Of a DNA stretch of 64,000 nt, positions 26,764 to 37,893 are shown piece after piece (position 1 is the first letter of the stretch; the number at the start of each line of letters is the position of its first letter). The translations under genes and the position numbers were made by a program. Below the pieces are notes generated by a model that searched no databases, had not been told where the DNA came from, and worked only from the letters and a program-made list of their open reading frames with translations. The stretch comes from Pithys albifrons albifrons (taxonomy: Eukaryota > Chordata > Aves > Passeriformes > Thamnophilidae): the NCBI RefSeq assembly GCF_047495875.1, contig NC_092460.1:12638520-12702519 (forward strand). The letters run 5' to 3'.

Positions 26764-27606
26764 GGTACTACTCTACATTTTATCATTACATTACAGTCAT
26801 TAAAAATCTTCTTTCAGATAGAATTACTGCTTGTTACTGCTGTCTCCACAAAACTATGTTCATAGCATAGGAAGATAACAGAAGTAAACCAGATTCCCCA
26901 TAGATAACTGGACACTTGGAGAAATTGCTGTCCCAGATAAACCAAGGAAAACAAAGCTATGGACAGGTCAGGAGAAGTTCAGATGAGCAGCCCTGCCAGA
27001 TGCAGTCTGAGGTCCTGCAAACCCTGCAAAGTGATGGCCTGTTCCCAGCACAGAAAATGCCCAAATCCCCTCAGTTCCCAAGGCCTTGTCCTGCTGTTTT
27101 ACAATTTACATGGGCCAAACTGCCAGTGTGTTTGCACGATTTCCTTTTCAGTCTGTTTCATTTGTATACTGAGTTTGCTTGAACACATTCCTCACACTCC
27201 CAGTGCACGCTTCAATCAACACTCCTTTAGTGTGAACTGAGACCAAAGGACAAAGAAACTTTCTTTCAAATTCAGAGAGAAGGCACCAAGAACAAGGTAA
27301 TCAAGGCAAGCTTTAATTATTCACAGTGCAACCTAAAGGAACCCATAACACAGTATCACTTGCATGTGGTCTCTAGGAACAAGATTGTTTATATGAATGA
27401 GTAACATTTCCTCAGTGCTATTGCTAGACAGGAGAATCCTTGAGCACCTTTGCCTCCTACTCTACTGCTTTCTTCTTTTTCAAGTGGTTTTTCAAGGGAT
27501 GATGCTCTCCTATGTTTGTATTTAACTGTCATCACCTACCCACACAATGGATCTTCATTTGGCAGGGAAAATACTCTTACCTTGAATGGGGTAGTTTGGG
27601 GATGAA

Positions 27607-27756
27607 GGTCCATTAGACCATGAAATTAGCTCAGTTGGTTAAAACTTGGCTGTAATAATGCCAAGGTCATGGGTTCAATCCCCTGTATGGGCCCTTGACC
27701 TAAGAGTTGGACTCGATGATCCTTGTGGGTCCCTTCCAACTCAGAATACTCTGTGA
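27607..27756 (+). mobile_element. tRNA-Ile-derived SINE with CR1-type tail (TguSINE1-like)
   Basis: The head resembles tRNA-Ile(AAT): GGTCCATTAG, a box A-like GCTCAGTTGG, an anticodon region TAATAAT, a box B-like GGTTCAATCCC and a 3' acceptor-like TATGGGCC. It is followed by a CR1 3' tail (GGACTCGATGATCC ... CCCTTCCAACTCAGAAT). A 13-nt insertion (27617-27629) repeats ATTAG inside the head. This architecture is known from songbird SINEs mobilised by CR1. It is not a functional tRNA gene. Confidence 0.8.
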
Positions 27757-28039
27757 ATATATACATATCTGTGGATTGCTACTCCCTGCTCTGCCCCTCA
27801 GAGGGTGAAAATTTCCAGGTTTTAGCTGTTTGCTGAAAAAAGTTGCTACAAGATACTAATCTCAGCCCTGTTTCCTTCTCCCCACTCTGCATTTTGCCTT
27901 TGGCCTCTTTTCTTTGAACACTACTAAGATATTTGTATCCCAGAAGTATATCATGCTCTGTTAGATAGCTCTTGGAATTAAGAACATACCTTTTAATTAA
28001 CAATTTCATAATGCTCCTCATTTCTAAGTGGAGAGGAAA

Positions 28040-28179
28040 ATCATAGAATCATTAAGGTTGGAAAAGCCCTCCAAGATCATCCTGTACAGGCTTCAACCAA
28101 ACACCACCTTGTCAACTCAACCCTATTGCAAAAGTGCCAAAAGTTGTTTTTTGAACACTTCCAGGAATGGGGACTCCTT
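28040..28179 (-). mobile_element. CR1 LINE 3' fragment, diverged
   Basis: TCATAGAATCATTAAGGTTGG, CCAAGATCATCCTGTACAGG and a short CTTCCAGGAATGGGGA end. It resembles an older CR1 subfamily. Confidence 0.8.
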
Positions 28180-28956
28180 ATCCTAATAAATACTTTAACA
28201 GATTGATTTTATTGAAGGAAAAGTGGCTTAACATTAGGACGTTTTCTCCTCACACACCTCTTAAAAAGGGTAGCAAATAGCAGAGCTTTGTCACAGCCTG
28301 TTTCACATTAGTGGATTTAGAAATCACAGGATTTCTTTGTACCTGAAGCACTTCTTAACTTTTCAATGAGCTCATGTGTATCAAACCCATATTTTACTGT
28401 GGTTCTTAAAGAGAAAAGAAAATGCAGATTTTTTAAGCATGAATACCTCTTAATAAAAGTATGTCATCTGCAATAATTTATTTTTTGTTCTAATTAATTC
28501 CTAAAGAGTTATGAAATAGTAGCACAATAAAACCTTTGTAGTTCTGAATTCTTTAAAAAAAAATCACTTCTCCATGATGTAATAGCAAGAAGTACAAAGT
28601 GATCTAATAGCCAATCTTCTGTATCAAACTCGCTTTCATTTGTAATCATAAATGCTTCCATTCTTTGCTCTTGAATAATTACAATTTATGTCAAGCTGCC
28701 ACACCACAAGGAGTTTATCTGCTTGGGATGTTTGATAGCTGAGTTTCTTACCCATGCACCCAAGGCCATTCTACCCTGTTTGTTTGCAAGCACTGAAGGC
28801 ACTGGGGGAAAAGGAAGCTGTGAAGGAAACAAGGGGTCAATGTTTAGCTGAATTATTTTTGGCTCAAAATGAAAACCAGGATGTTGGCATTGCAGGTACT
28901 TTTTCTGGAAAGGGCAGCTGAGTTTTAAATACAGTTTCTTATTAATTTGACTTTTA

Positions 28957-29324
28957 TCATAGAGTGGTTTGCGTTGGTACTTTAAAGCTCATTTTGTTCC
29001 AACCCTCCTGCCATGGGCAGGGACACCTTCCACTATCCCACGTTGCTCCAAGCCCTGTCCAACCTGACCTTGGACACTTCCAGGGATGGGGCAGCCACAG
29101 CTTCTCAGGGCACCCTGTGCCAGGGCCTCACCATCTTTACAGGGAAGGATTCCTCCCCACTATCCCATCTATCCCTGCCCTCTGGCAGTGGGAAGCCATT
29201 CCCCCTTGTCCTGATCCTCCATCCCTTGTCCCAAGCCCCTCTCCAGCTCTTCTGGAGCCCCTTTAGGCACTGGCAGGGGCTCTCAGGTCTCCCTGGAGCC
29301 TTCTCTTCTCCAGGTGAACATCCC
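28957..29324 (-). mobile_element. CR1 LINE 3' fragment
   Basis: Reverse-complement CR1 3' end: TCATAGAGTGGTTTG, CTGCCATGGGCAGGGACACC, CTTCCAGGGATGGGGCAGCC, and on to CTTCTCTTCTCCAGGTGAAC. Confidence 0.9.
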
Positions 29325-31279
29325 TTTGACCTTTTAACATGCTATTGACACCCTGTGAGAGGTGAAGTTCTGCCCATGGGAAGTGTCAGAGATGTTGCTT
29401 GGAGAGTGAATTGGCCCTTGTGAAAAGTATCATGTTTTCCAGCTTTACTATTTTCAGGACCAAAGTACTTAGCTCAAGTGAGCTTTGTGCCTTTAAGTGA
29501 CAGATAAACAAGAAATATTTACCTTACAAATTTTAACGTTTTCAGGTTCTGACCTGGACAGAAAATATTTCCATGAAAATCTTCCTTTCATACCCACTAC
29601 AAATTTTATCTTCTGGTATCTTATCTTTAAAAATTATGTCATTTTGCCAGTCCCATGATCTTTTTAAATGCTGTTGAGTACTTTGCTTCACTGTTTGTGA
29701 GGGTTCTGTCCCCTTTGGAAATTCTTCATCAAGTTATGACCAGCTGTGGTGGTACAGAGAGTTGTTGAGGTAGAGTTGGTAAGAGAAAGAAGTGGAAGCC
29801 TCAACCAGCAAAATGAAAAATATGGATTTTATTGTGACTTATTAACCTCTCTGAGTTGAGCCATTTTCTCTTCATGTAGGTATTTTACATTTAAACCTTA
29901 CAGCTCTTGAGGGGTTCCCAAATGTTAGGAAATACAGCTGATGTTTGGGGATGTATTATGTGATGTCTGCCTTTCCTCACTACCAGTCCTATCACGAATT
30001 TATTGTACACATGTGCCTGAGTTAATATAAATCTGAAGTCCCACATTTCATGTTACTCAGTTTCACATGGAAGGTTATACCCAGCTGAATTTTGTTCTCC
30101 ACAAAAAGCGTGGCCAAGCAAATCTGATACTGATAGACTAAACAGAGCAATGGAGGAGCTTTAATTTTAACTCGATGTCTTTCAATACTAAAAAAGCTTT
30201 CTTTAGCAGCTCAGTTTTTCTAATGAGCACATAATATTTCTTTGATCATAATCTCTCATATATCCCAAGGCAATCAGGCTCAATGTTCAGCAACAAAGCA
30301 AATTTAACATGGTAAAATCAGGACCTAAATCAGGTATATCTGGTGTGTGACCAGTGGGAGAGGGCTGGAAACATGCCACATGTCCTAGCAATGTTTTTAG
30401 CATGTGTTAATGTTCAGTGATGTTTAGTTGTTTGTTTGCTGGGAGGACAGCATGGCCCTAATTTATTTATCATAGCTTGGCTGACAATTTCTGGTATGGA
30501 TTCTTTGCATCTGTTTCTCAGCTTCCCATAAGCAAAGAATTATCTGTCTTAAAAATTAAGCTATCTTTGGGTGCTACCAAACCTCTTCATGCTGTATTTT
30601 TCAGTGAGGGAATGGATGGAGTGACACCACCAGGCTATGGTGTTGAAAGAGGTATTTTAGCTGTTATCTGATCAATATGACCACTTGTAAGTCCTCCATG
30701 CTGGAGGAGGCTGACACTAATCCCACAGACATGCTGTCCTGCTATTTCTTTTAGCAGAACACCTATTACATTTACTAAAGCAATTTTATTTTGCATGTTA
30801 TGTGTGAAATAATCAGGTTATAGAGTCAGTATTAAGTGCTGAATTTAGGGCCCAGGTGTTGATGCCTTTTTGATAAAATCTGCATAACAGTTTTAGTGGG
30901 TAAAGAGCTGCTTTTGCAGAAAAACCCGATGCTCCTTTCAGAGGGATGGCAGCTAATTCCACTGAGCCATCACAGCCATCAGCAGTGTCTCTACAAAAGA
31001 CATGTAACCTTGAATGTGGGAGGTGTGCAGCAATATTGAGTATTTACCACATATGGGTGGCATAAATTCTAAGGATTTTGCAAGATTTGTTGTGGGGGTC
31101 TGAAGATACAAGATTCAGACTTCTGGGAAAGATCCCTGTCTCGAACAGGACTGGAAGCTGGACATTGTGGGGGCCATTTTAGGAGATGCTGAGCACCTCC
31201 CAAGTTAGGGCTGTTCTTTTCCTTTCCCATTAAGGTGCAGCCTTCCAGGAGGTGCAGTGGGTGAGTGATTCCCAACCCA
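29325..31279. other. Intergenic, nothing recognised
   Basis: AT-rich sequence between a CR1 fragment and the nested LTRs; only short ORFs. Confidence 0.55.
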
Positions 31280-31656
31280 TGTCTTGGGTTGAACTGGCAA
31301 AACACCAACTGTCCAAGACAGGATGAAAAGGGAAGAAGAGGGAGAGGAAAAAAACCCCTCCAAACTAGGTTTATGCTTAAACTAGCTACATATATTTATA
31401 CAGAAAAAAGAAAATTAAGAGAAAACTGCAATATAACACACACTTACACAAGTTATGTATAACAAGAAATAACCTCCCACTCCCCAGTTAATACTAAGTC
31501 TGTTACTCTAGATTCATAAGCACTCTAAAAGACACCCTGCAAGAAAGAGAAGGTATAACAACAAAATATTTCTACTTCCCTGAACTCAAACAAAAGGCAA
31601 GTAGCAGCAGCAGCAGGAGCAAGGCCTAGCACAGCAGAAGAGCTGCAGCATGTCCT

Positions 31657-32880
31657 TGTGCTGGTTTAGAGGTAAACCGGCAGGAGAAATGAACTCTACA
31701 CAAAAGAGACTATAAGTCAGAGTTACAATTTTAATACCAATATTACAATAAATACAATGGCACAAGGAGAAATTGGTTTTAACCCACAAAACCCAGCATG
31801 ACCCACCACCCTGGGGTACAAACCCCACGTCTTCCCCCAAGTCCCAAAAGAGAAAGAAGCAAAAAACCTTGATGGGGGGGAGGGGAAGGGGGAGCCTATA
31901 TTTATTTTACTTAGGGCTTATGATGCTTATTTTGTTTATGCTTATTCTACTTATGCTCATTTTGTTTATGCCTATTTTACTTATGCTTATTTACCTAGGA
32001 CTATTGATAATACTTATTTTCTTATTTCACTTATGCTTTTATACTTAGCATGATAAATCAGAAAACCTGTCAAAAGAACTAGATAAGTCCAATTAGACCA
32101 GGAAAATTTGCCAAGACTGGTTTGAACCAGTTCTGAGCAAAAGGTAAAAAGTTCACAAGAGGAAGACGCTTTACTTCATCCCCAAAGACACTACCCTGAA
32201 TTACCAGGAGGAACAGCGAAGGTGCAAGAAGGAGTGGTTTGAGGCAGAAAAAATGGAAATCAGTTCTTGAGACTCATTATAATAACCCTGACCTCTCTAA
32301 GAAAATAATGTTTATGCATGAAAGAAAAATAAATATGTATAACTTACTTGCATACAAACCCATTGTTAACTCAATCAGGTGTACATGTTTTGGAGGAGTT
32401 ATTCCCCATGCGTCCTGGACCAGAATAAACATACTTCTCTATAACCTCAATGGATTATAGGGGTTTTGTTCCGCAAAACAACCTGTTGGTGCAAAGCTTA
32501 GTCCCAGTCTGGTCGAGAGTGGTGGTTGAAAGTGATGGTCGCCTCCTGTCAAGGTCCTGCTGCTCCTCTGGATCCAACAAGTGGTCCCTGAGGTCTCCTT
32601 ACCCCCGTGCTTGTGTACCCTCAGGGAGCACCCAGTCCCTTCCCCAGGACGGGACTCACACAGTGGGTGATTAACTCTGGGAGTCATTAGGTATCCCTGA
32701 ACAGTTGATGGCCCGTTGGCAGCCATGCCCCCTCAGGCTGGGTGTGAAGGTGCCAATGACTCCCTGGGCAGCTGCTGCTAATGGTCCATTGTTCTTGGGA
32801 AATGAATAGAGGGGGGTAGAATACAAAGCTTGGATCTCCCACACACAGTGATAACTGGTCCTACCTGCTGAACTAGGACA
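31657..32880 (-). mobile_element. Solo LTR (inner element of a nest), 1.22 kb
   Basis: Begins TGTGCTGGTTTAG and ends CTAGGACA on the plus strand, giving inverted termini. Flanked by a perfect 5-bp duplication, GTCCT (31652-31656 and 32881-32885). ATTAAA on the minus strand near 31730 suggests minus orientation. It contains a minisatellite of TTATGCTTATT-like units (31905-32040) and a G-rich run near 31865. Inserted into an older LTR. Confidence 0.8.
31905..32040. repeat. Minisatellite inside the inner LTR
   Basis: Units of 14-15 nt close to TTATGCTTATTTTG (variants CTTATTCTAC, CTCATTTTG, CCTATTTTAC), about five good copies and several degenerate ones. It gives a spurious Leu/Ile-rich plus-strand ORF. 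Confidence 0.75.
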
Positions 32881-33063
32881 GTCCTTCTTTTACTTCAGCC
32901 ATGGTGGAACTGACCTAACACCTCCCACTGCTGCACTCGCATCTTAGGTTTGCATCATCTGGTATGAAACATTTCCTTGCTTACCCAGTCAGGTGAGAGC
33001 TGTCTCCCAATCCACATAGATTCTCTGAGCCTGCTAATTTGAGGCCTAGCTAAAACCACTACA

Positions 33064-33240
33064 ACTTCCACCCCTTATTTCATACCAAATGAGGTCAAAC
33101 TTATATTCTAAAAGTCTACATCTATTTATTCCCGCACTTAAACAGTTCTTGTTCTTTCCAGGGCCATCTTCCACCCCTCCATATTGTAGTCAATAGTCCA
33201 TTAGGATGGGGTAGAGTACTTCAGGCAGGAAAAACCAGTT
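33064..33240 (-). mobile_element. Possible remnant of retroviral internal sequence and polypurine tract
   Basis: On the minus strand a purine-rich run (AAGGGGTGGAAGT) sits directly against the TGTAGTGG start of the older LTR, the expected place for the polypurine tract next to a 3' LTR. A second GGAGGGGTGGAAGA run lies near 33170. No open reading frame of viral type was recognised; the upper boundary is a guess. Confidence 0.35.
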
Positions 33241-35673
33241 CAGGGAACATATGACCTGGAGTCATATCTAAAAAAGGTAGTAGGTTTAGTTGTTGATTTT
33301 AAGTGAGGGTTTGTTTTTAAGTTGAGTTTTCTTAGGGAATTTGGTGCTTCCCTCTTGCTCAGTACCTGACTGCACTGTCTGATGGGCCTGGAATGGGAAC
33401 TAAATTGCAGTGGAGGAACATTCAGCAAATAATTGAGCTGCAGGAAGAGCTCCTGCCCAGGATCTTGTCTGCAGCTGCAGGTTGCACAACTGGAGCTTTT
33501 CAGTCCAGCTGAGTTGCTCGTCTGACACACCTAAATCAAAATAAGACATGAAGCCTCAGGAAGTTTAGCTCAGAACACACTGCTTGGGCAGTGCCCCAGC
33601 ACCTCTCAGACTGCAAAAGGGCAGCTGAAACGGGTCAGAGCTGGTTGTCCTGGCTCTTGTGAGAAGATGCTGAATTCCCCAAGGTGCTATAAAAGAGCTG
33701 TAGATGGAGAGGTGGATTCTCATCTGGTTTGCATTATAGCTTTGGACCAGGAGTTAACCAGAGTGAGATGGAGGTTATCCAGCTCTGAGCCTGGTTTGAG
33801 GGGCTATAGGTTAATACACCTCATAGAAGCATGTGAGGAATTCCTGGGAGCTTGTGAGGAATTCCTGGGAGCTTGTGAGGAGCAACTTGCAGCACAGGCA
33901 GATAAAATGTCATGTAAACCTGTCCTGGCAGAGACAGGGATGTCACCCTCCCATGGGAATAGACTGGGCACTGCCATACTTTGGAGTTGCACTTGTTATT
34001 TGTAGCAGAAATAAACAGATAGAGATTGGTGAATGAACCTTTTGCCCTGTCTTGAAAGCCAAGGTAAAACACAAAGTACTGCCCATGGCTGTGTGTTTGT
34101 GCAGTGTTCAAAGGCATGAGATCCTGGCCCAGCCAAGCCCCTCAGGCTGCTCCAGTGACAGTGGGAAATAACAATAAACTGCACTGAGCAGATACAGACA
34201 TCGGCCTTAGTAACTACAAGTGGTTGCAAAGTTAAAATACATACAGCTAATTGAGGCCTAATGCAGTCATACAAGCTGCAATTTGTTTCCCTTTAAAATT
34301 CATGAGGATGTTTGTCAGGGCCTGTGAAGGCAGCACAGGGCTCTGAGCAAGGTCTGGACAGGGTCAGTTTAAATGGAGAACCTTGTCCAGTTGGTCTGAG
34401 CTGAGGCTGCTCATGTCACTGCTCCAAAGGGACAAGCTGTCCTGCACTCAGCCATCCCCTGTCCAGCATATGCACTTAGTAGGGATTTTAAGGAAAATTA
34501 ATTTTCCTGCTCTTTTGTCTCCCCTTTCTTACATCAGTCCCTATAAAACTGTCCCTGGCTCGTTTGAAGACTTAGTCAGTTTTGGCATTTGTACTTACAC
34601 TGCCAAAATGCTGCTCTGTGCAGAGCTTCAGAGGAACATTGTTCTGACAGCCCATTGAGTTTTACATTTCCAAACTTTCCTGGTTAATGTACCATGGGCT
34701 GTGGCCTTCTGCCTCCTCCTCTCCCTCCCTGTGCTGACTCCAGGGCCCTGGGAGCTGCTGCCTGCTGGCACACGTGCCCAGGGAGCGCTCCTTGCAGCTG
34801 GCAGCGCCCAGCACAGGAAAGGGCTCATGTTATTTTTGACTCTGCTTTGCCAGAGGAGTTCTGACTATGGCAGAACACAGGGTTAGAAGAGGAAAAGTGG
34901 CCTTTGCAGGAGTGGTGCTATCAAGTGATGCTGAAAAAGAGGCAATGAAAAGGTGGCTGGGGCAGAGCACACGAGGGTGAGCTGCTGGTGCAGAGTGGGG
35001 TGTTCCAAAGGGCCAGTGCTTTGCCAGCAGTCATTTGCATATTTATATTAATATCAGCTTCTAATGAGGCTACTCCTATAGCAGTAATTTATCTCAGAAA
35101 ATTTGAAATTGTTTCCTGAAAAGCCAGCAGTAAATAAAAATAACCCTCATCTACTAGTTCGAGTTTCATAATCTTGGAGAAGTGTGTTTCATAAGATAAA
35201 GGAATTCAAAGCAGAACACCGAAACACAAAATAAGCATGGCAGAAACCCCTGGAGAAGCCTGCGACTTGCAGAGGAGAAGGATGAGTCGAAAACACAACA
35301 CACCATAAAACATTGAATGTTAAGTAACACAGAGTATATAAAGAGGGAAGAAACAAACTTTTCAGAGCATATATGGGTAAAATTTTTGTGAAAATGAGAA
35401 GCTTAAAAGCAACACAGTGTTTCATGCTGACAGGTTTATAACTTTGAGTGATGAAACTGAGCACAATTTTCCTTCTCCAAGAGAAAAAGTCAGGAGATTG
35501 GTTCCTTGGTGTTCTCTAGGCTTGTTTTATTATGTCATTTTCTTCTAAGGTTGCATTTTATTATTTCATTACAGACACTCAAGTCTATGTCTTTTTTCCC
35601 CTCTAAGCCCCAATCAATAATCACAGAAATTGTGCTTCAGGGTAATAAAGAGAGTAAGTAACGACAGTCAATC
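33241..35673. other. Intergenic, one minisatellite (33829-33884), otherwise nothing recognised
   Basis: Somewhat more GC-rich than its neighbours. A 112-codon plus-strand ORF spans the minisatellite and looks fortuitous. Confidence 0.5.
33829..33884. repeat. 21-nt minisatellite, about 2.6 copies
   Basis: Unit GAGCTTGTGAGGAATTCCTG(G), two full copies plus a partial third that diverges at GAGCAACTT. Unit length is a multiple of three, so the plus frame shows ACEEFLG repeats; I see no gene here. Confidence 0.85.
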
Positions 35674-35850
35674 CTATGAGCAGTAGCTGAGGGAGCTGGG
35701 GGGGCTCAGCCTGGGGAAAAGGAGGCTCAGGGGGGACTTTCTTACACTCTGCAACTCCCTGACAGGAGCAGAGAGCTGAAGGAGGTCAGACTCTGCTCTC
35801 AGGGACAGGACAGGACAAGAAGACATAACCACAAGCCATCATGCCAGATA
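35674..35850 (+). mobile_element. CR1 LINE internal fragment
   Basis: CTGAGGGAGCTGGGGGGGCT, CAGCCTGGGGAAAAGGAGGC and TCAGGGGGGACTTTC match the CR1 region just after the reverse transcriptase. Both ends are missing. Confidence 0.85.
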
Positions 35851-37625
35851 TCTTTGCTGCTAAAGCCATACCCCAGGTCGTTATTTTGTACATTAGTAAC
35901 AGAAGTGAACCAACACAAATAACCAAGTAATTCCCTGATGAGCCCAGTCCAGCTGTTTCTCTGTGCCTACTGATGATCCCTCAGTGATCCCCCTGCAGAC
36001 CTCAACCACAAGTAAGTTGTAACAGTCACAACTGAGTTGTGCAAGAACAAATCTTCCCTCCCTGGCTTGTTCCCAGCTTGCACTTTTTTATTTCAGATGG
36101 GCTGTTGGACCTGATGGATCACTGGAGGCAGATGTTGGAAGCTCAGTGTCTTCAGTGGCAAGTGGACTGGAATGAGAGACTCATCTACTCTAAGCAGTGT
36201 GTTTGAATTGAGGCAGCGTGGATTTAACTCAAATCCAAGTCTAATTTTGCAGTTTTGAAGCAGATCCTGACAGGCAAGTCCTGTCACGATATAGCAGGAG
36301 GAATCAGGCTGGGAAAGGTCACTCTCAAGCCCCCAGTCTGAGGCTGGGTCTGGGGAAAGAGCAGCAGTGAAGGTCATGTGCTGCTGCTGTGTGACAGTTG
36401 GAGAAGACCAGGTTAAAAACCACCCAGCTCTGTCACTTTTAGGCAAAGTTCATTGCCTACAGTGTGAGCTGGTGCTTCTCTCCAGTGTTTTGATTAATTG
36501 TTTTGGTCATTCATTCAGGGAAGTATTTGTAGTGCAGTGCAGTGAACTGAAACAACCCAGAAATAATTCCCTAACACAACCTGACGCTCTGGTTTATATT
36601 CAGGGAGAGATTTATTCTTTTGCACATAGGATATCTCCATCAAAACGCCCTTCAGTCATTCCAGGGTGGCTGGTTCCATTCCTGCAATACCAGACAGCTT
36701 TATATCCACAAGACAATATTAAGTGCCTCCCTGGCTCAGAACTTGAGTGTGTTGGGGCAGAAATTCTGCCTGTGGAGCTCCGGAGGAGCCCTGTGGGATG
36801 CTGCCCAGAGGTGCAGTCCTGGCAGCAGAACTGCAGCAGTTTTTCAGGACTCAGCCCTGGCACAGGGGCTCCCGAGGCACAGCCAGGATTTGGTGCAGTG
36901 TGATGATGCCCTGAGCCAGGGCAGAGGGCCTGGCTGTGCTGGCTGTGGCTGATTACTGACTGTGTGTGGGGATGGCTTTCAATCCACAGGGCCACTGGGA
37001 TGCAAAGGCAGCTGCTGTTTGCATGTGGTGTGGCCAGTAAATGATAGTACCAGTGGGGTCTGGAAAATATTTTTTTAGACTAAAACTAACCTCTTACGCA
37101 TTTTTTTAAATGTCAAACATTTTTAGGCACTCCCAGGTTGCTTTAGAATAATTATAATGAACAGAAATTGCATGATGTGAAGGAATAAGGCAACGACTTG
37201 TTCTATTCAGTTTTATTCCCCTTTTAGCACCAGTTTGGTGAAGTGTGGAGGAAATTCTAGACCCAAATTTAACTTGGACATTTTGGCTATTTTCTACCCA
37301 CTGTTACTTTGTTAATAATCACCTCTCAGCTACTTATACCCAAAGGCACGTCGGGCAGCGATTCCAATCTGACTAAAGCACCACTGCTGGCAAAACACAT
37401 TAGTTTTTGCCCTTGTGACAGCGCCTGATCCATCCTGTCCTTCTCTCAGGCACTGTTGGACACATTTAGCACCAGCGTGTACTTATGACTCACAAATAAC
37501 TCACAGGATTACTTCAGCCTGTTTGATATTCAAAAATAATAACTGAATATTTGCCACTGAGTTTAATGTGAGACCACTTTAAAACCTGGGGAAAAAATGA
37601 TCAGGTATTAAGACGCAAAATCTTT
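35851..37625. other. Intergenic with a 178-codon ORF of unknown status
   Basis: The plus-strand ORF at 36367-36903 is the longest here outside a repeat. Its translation shows no recognisable domain, signal peptide or repeat, and a length of this order can arise by chance in 64 kb read in six frames. I treat the stretch as non-coding. Confidence 0.45.
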
Positions 37626-37893
37626 GAATCACAGAATCACAGACTGGTTTAGGTTGGAAGGAACCTTAAAGCCCATCCCCTGCCATGGGCAGTGACACCT
37701 TCCACTAGACCAGGTTGTCCAGCCTGGCCTTGGACACTTCCAGGGATGGGGCAGCCACAGCTTCTCTGGGCAACCTGTGCCAGGACCTCCTCACCCTCAC
37801 AGGGAAGAATTTCTTCCTAACATCTAATCTAAACCTGCTCCCTGCCAGTGAGAAGTCATTCCTTGTGTCCTGTCACTCCAGGCTCTTGTAAAT
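37626..37893 (-). mobile_element. CR1 LINE 3' fragment
   Basis: Starts GAATCACAGAATCACAGA and continues with the usual CR1 words CTGCCATGGGCAGTGACACC and CTTCCAGGGATGGGGCAGCC, ending near CTCTTGTAAATAG. Confidence 0.9.

Larger units (their letters stand above)
31280..33063 (-). mobile_element. Older LTR interrupted by the inner LTR
   Basis: The plus strand starts TGTCTTGGGTTGAACTGG and ends CTAAAACCACTACA, so the minus strand reads TGTAGTGG...CAAGACA, an LTR-like pair of ends. Without the inner insertion it is about 555 bp. Its termini resemble those of the LTR at 44467-45176. No target duplication is visible, because the side above 33063 looks like viral internal sequence. Confidence 0.55.

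Noticed and set aside
26415..26870. Three ORFs of 123-145 codons with dipeptide repeats
   Set aside because: Entirely products of the (CCCTTT)n polypyrimidine tract in different frames.
27626..27690. A tRNA-Ile gene
   Set aside because: The acceptor stem and spacing are broken by a 13-nt insertion and a CR1 tail follows directly, so it is a SINE head.
31773..32048. A hydrophobic Leu/Ile-rich ORF
   Set aside because: Translation of the minisatellite inside the inner LTR.
33240..33530. A 96-codon minus-strand ORF next to the retroviral remnant
   Set aside because: It does not resemble any retroviral protein; probably chance.
36367..36903. A 178-codon plus-strand ORF in intergenic DNA
   Set aside because: No recognisable similarity, signal or splice context; by a rough estimate about one such ORF is expected by chance in 64 kb of six-frame sequence. 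A cross-species protein alignment with constrained codons would reopen it.
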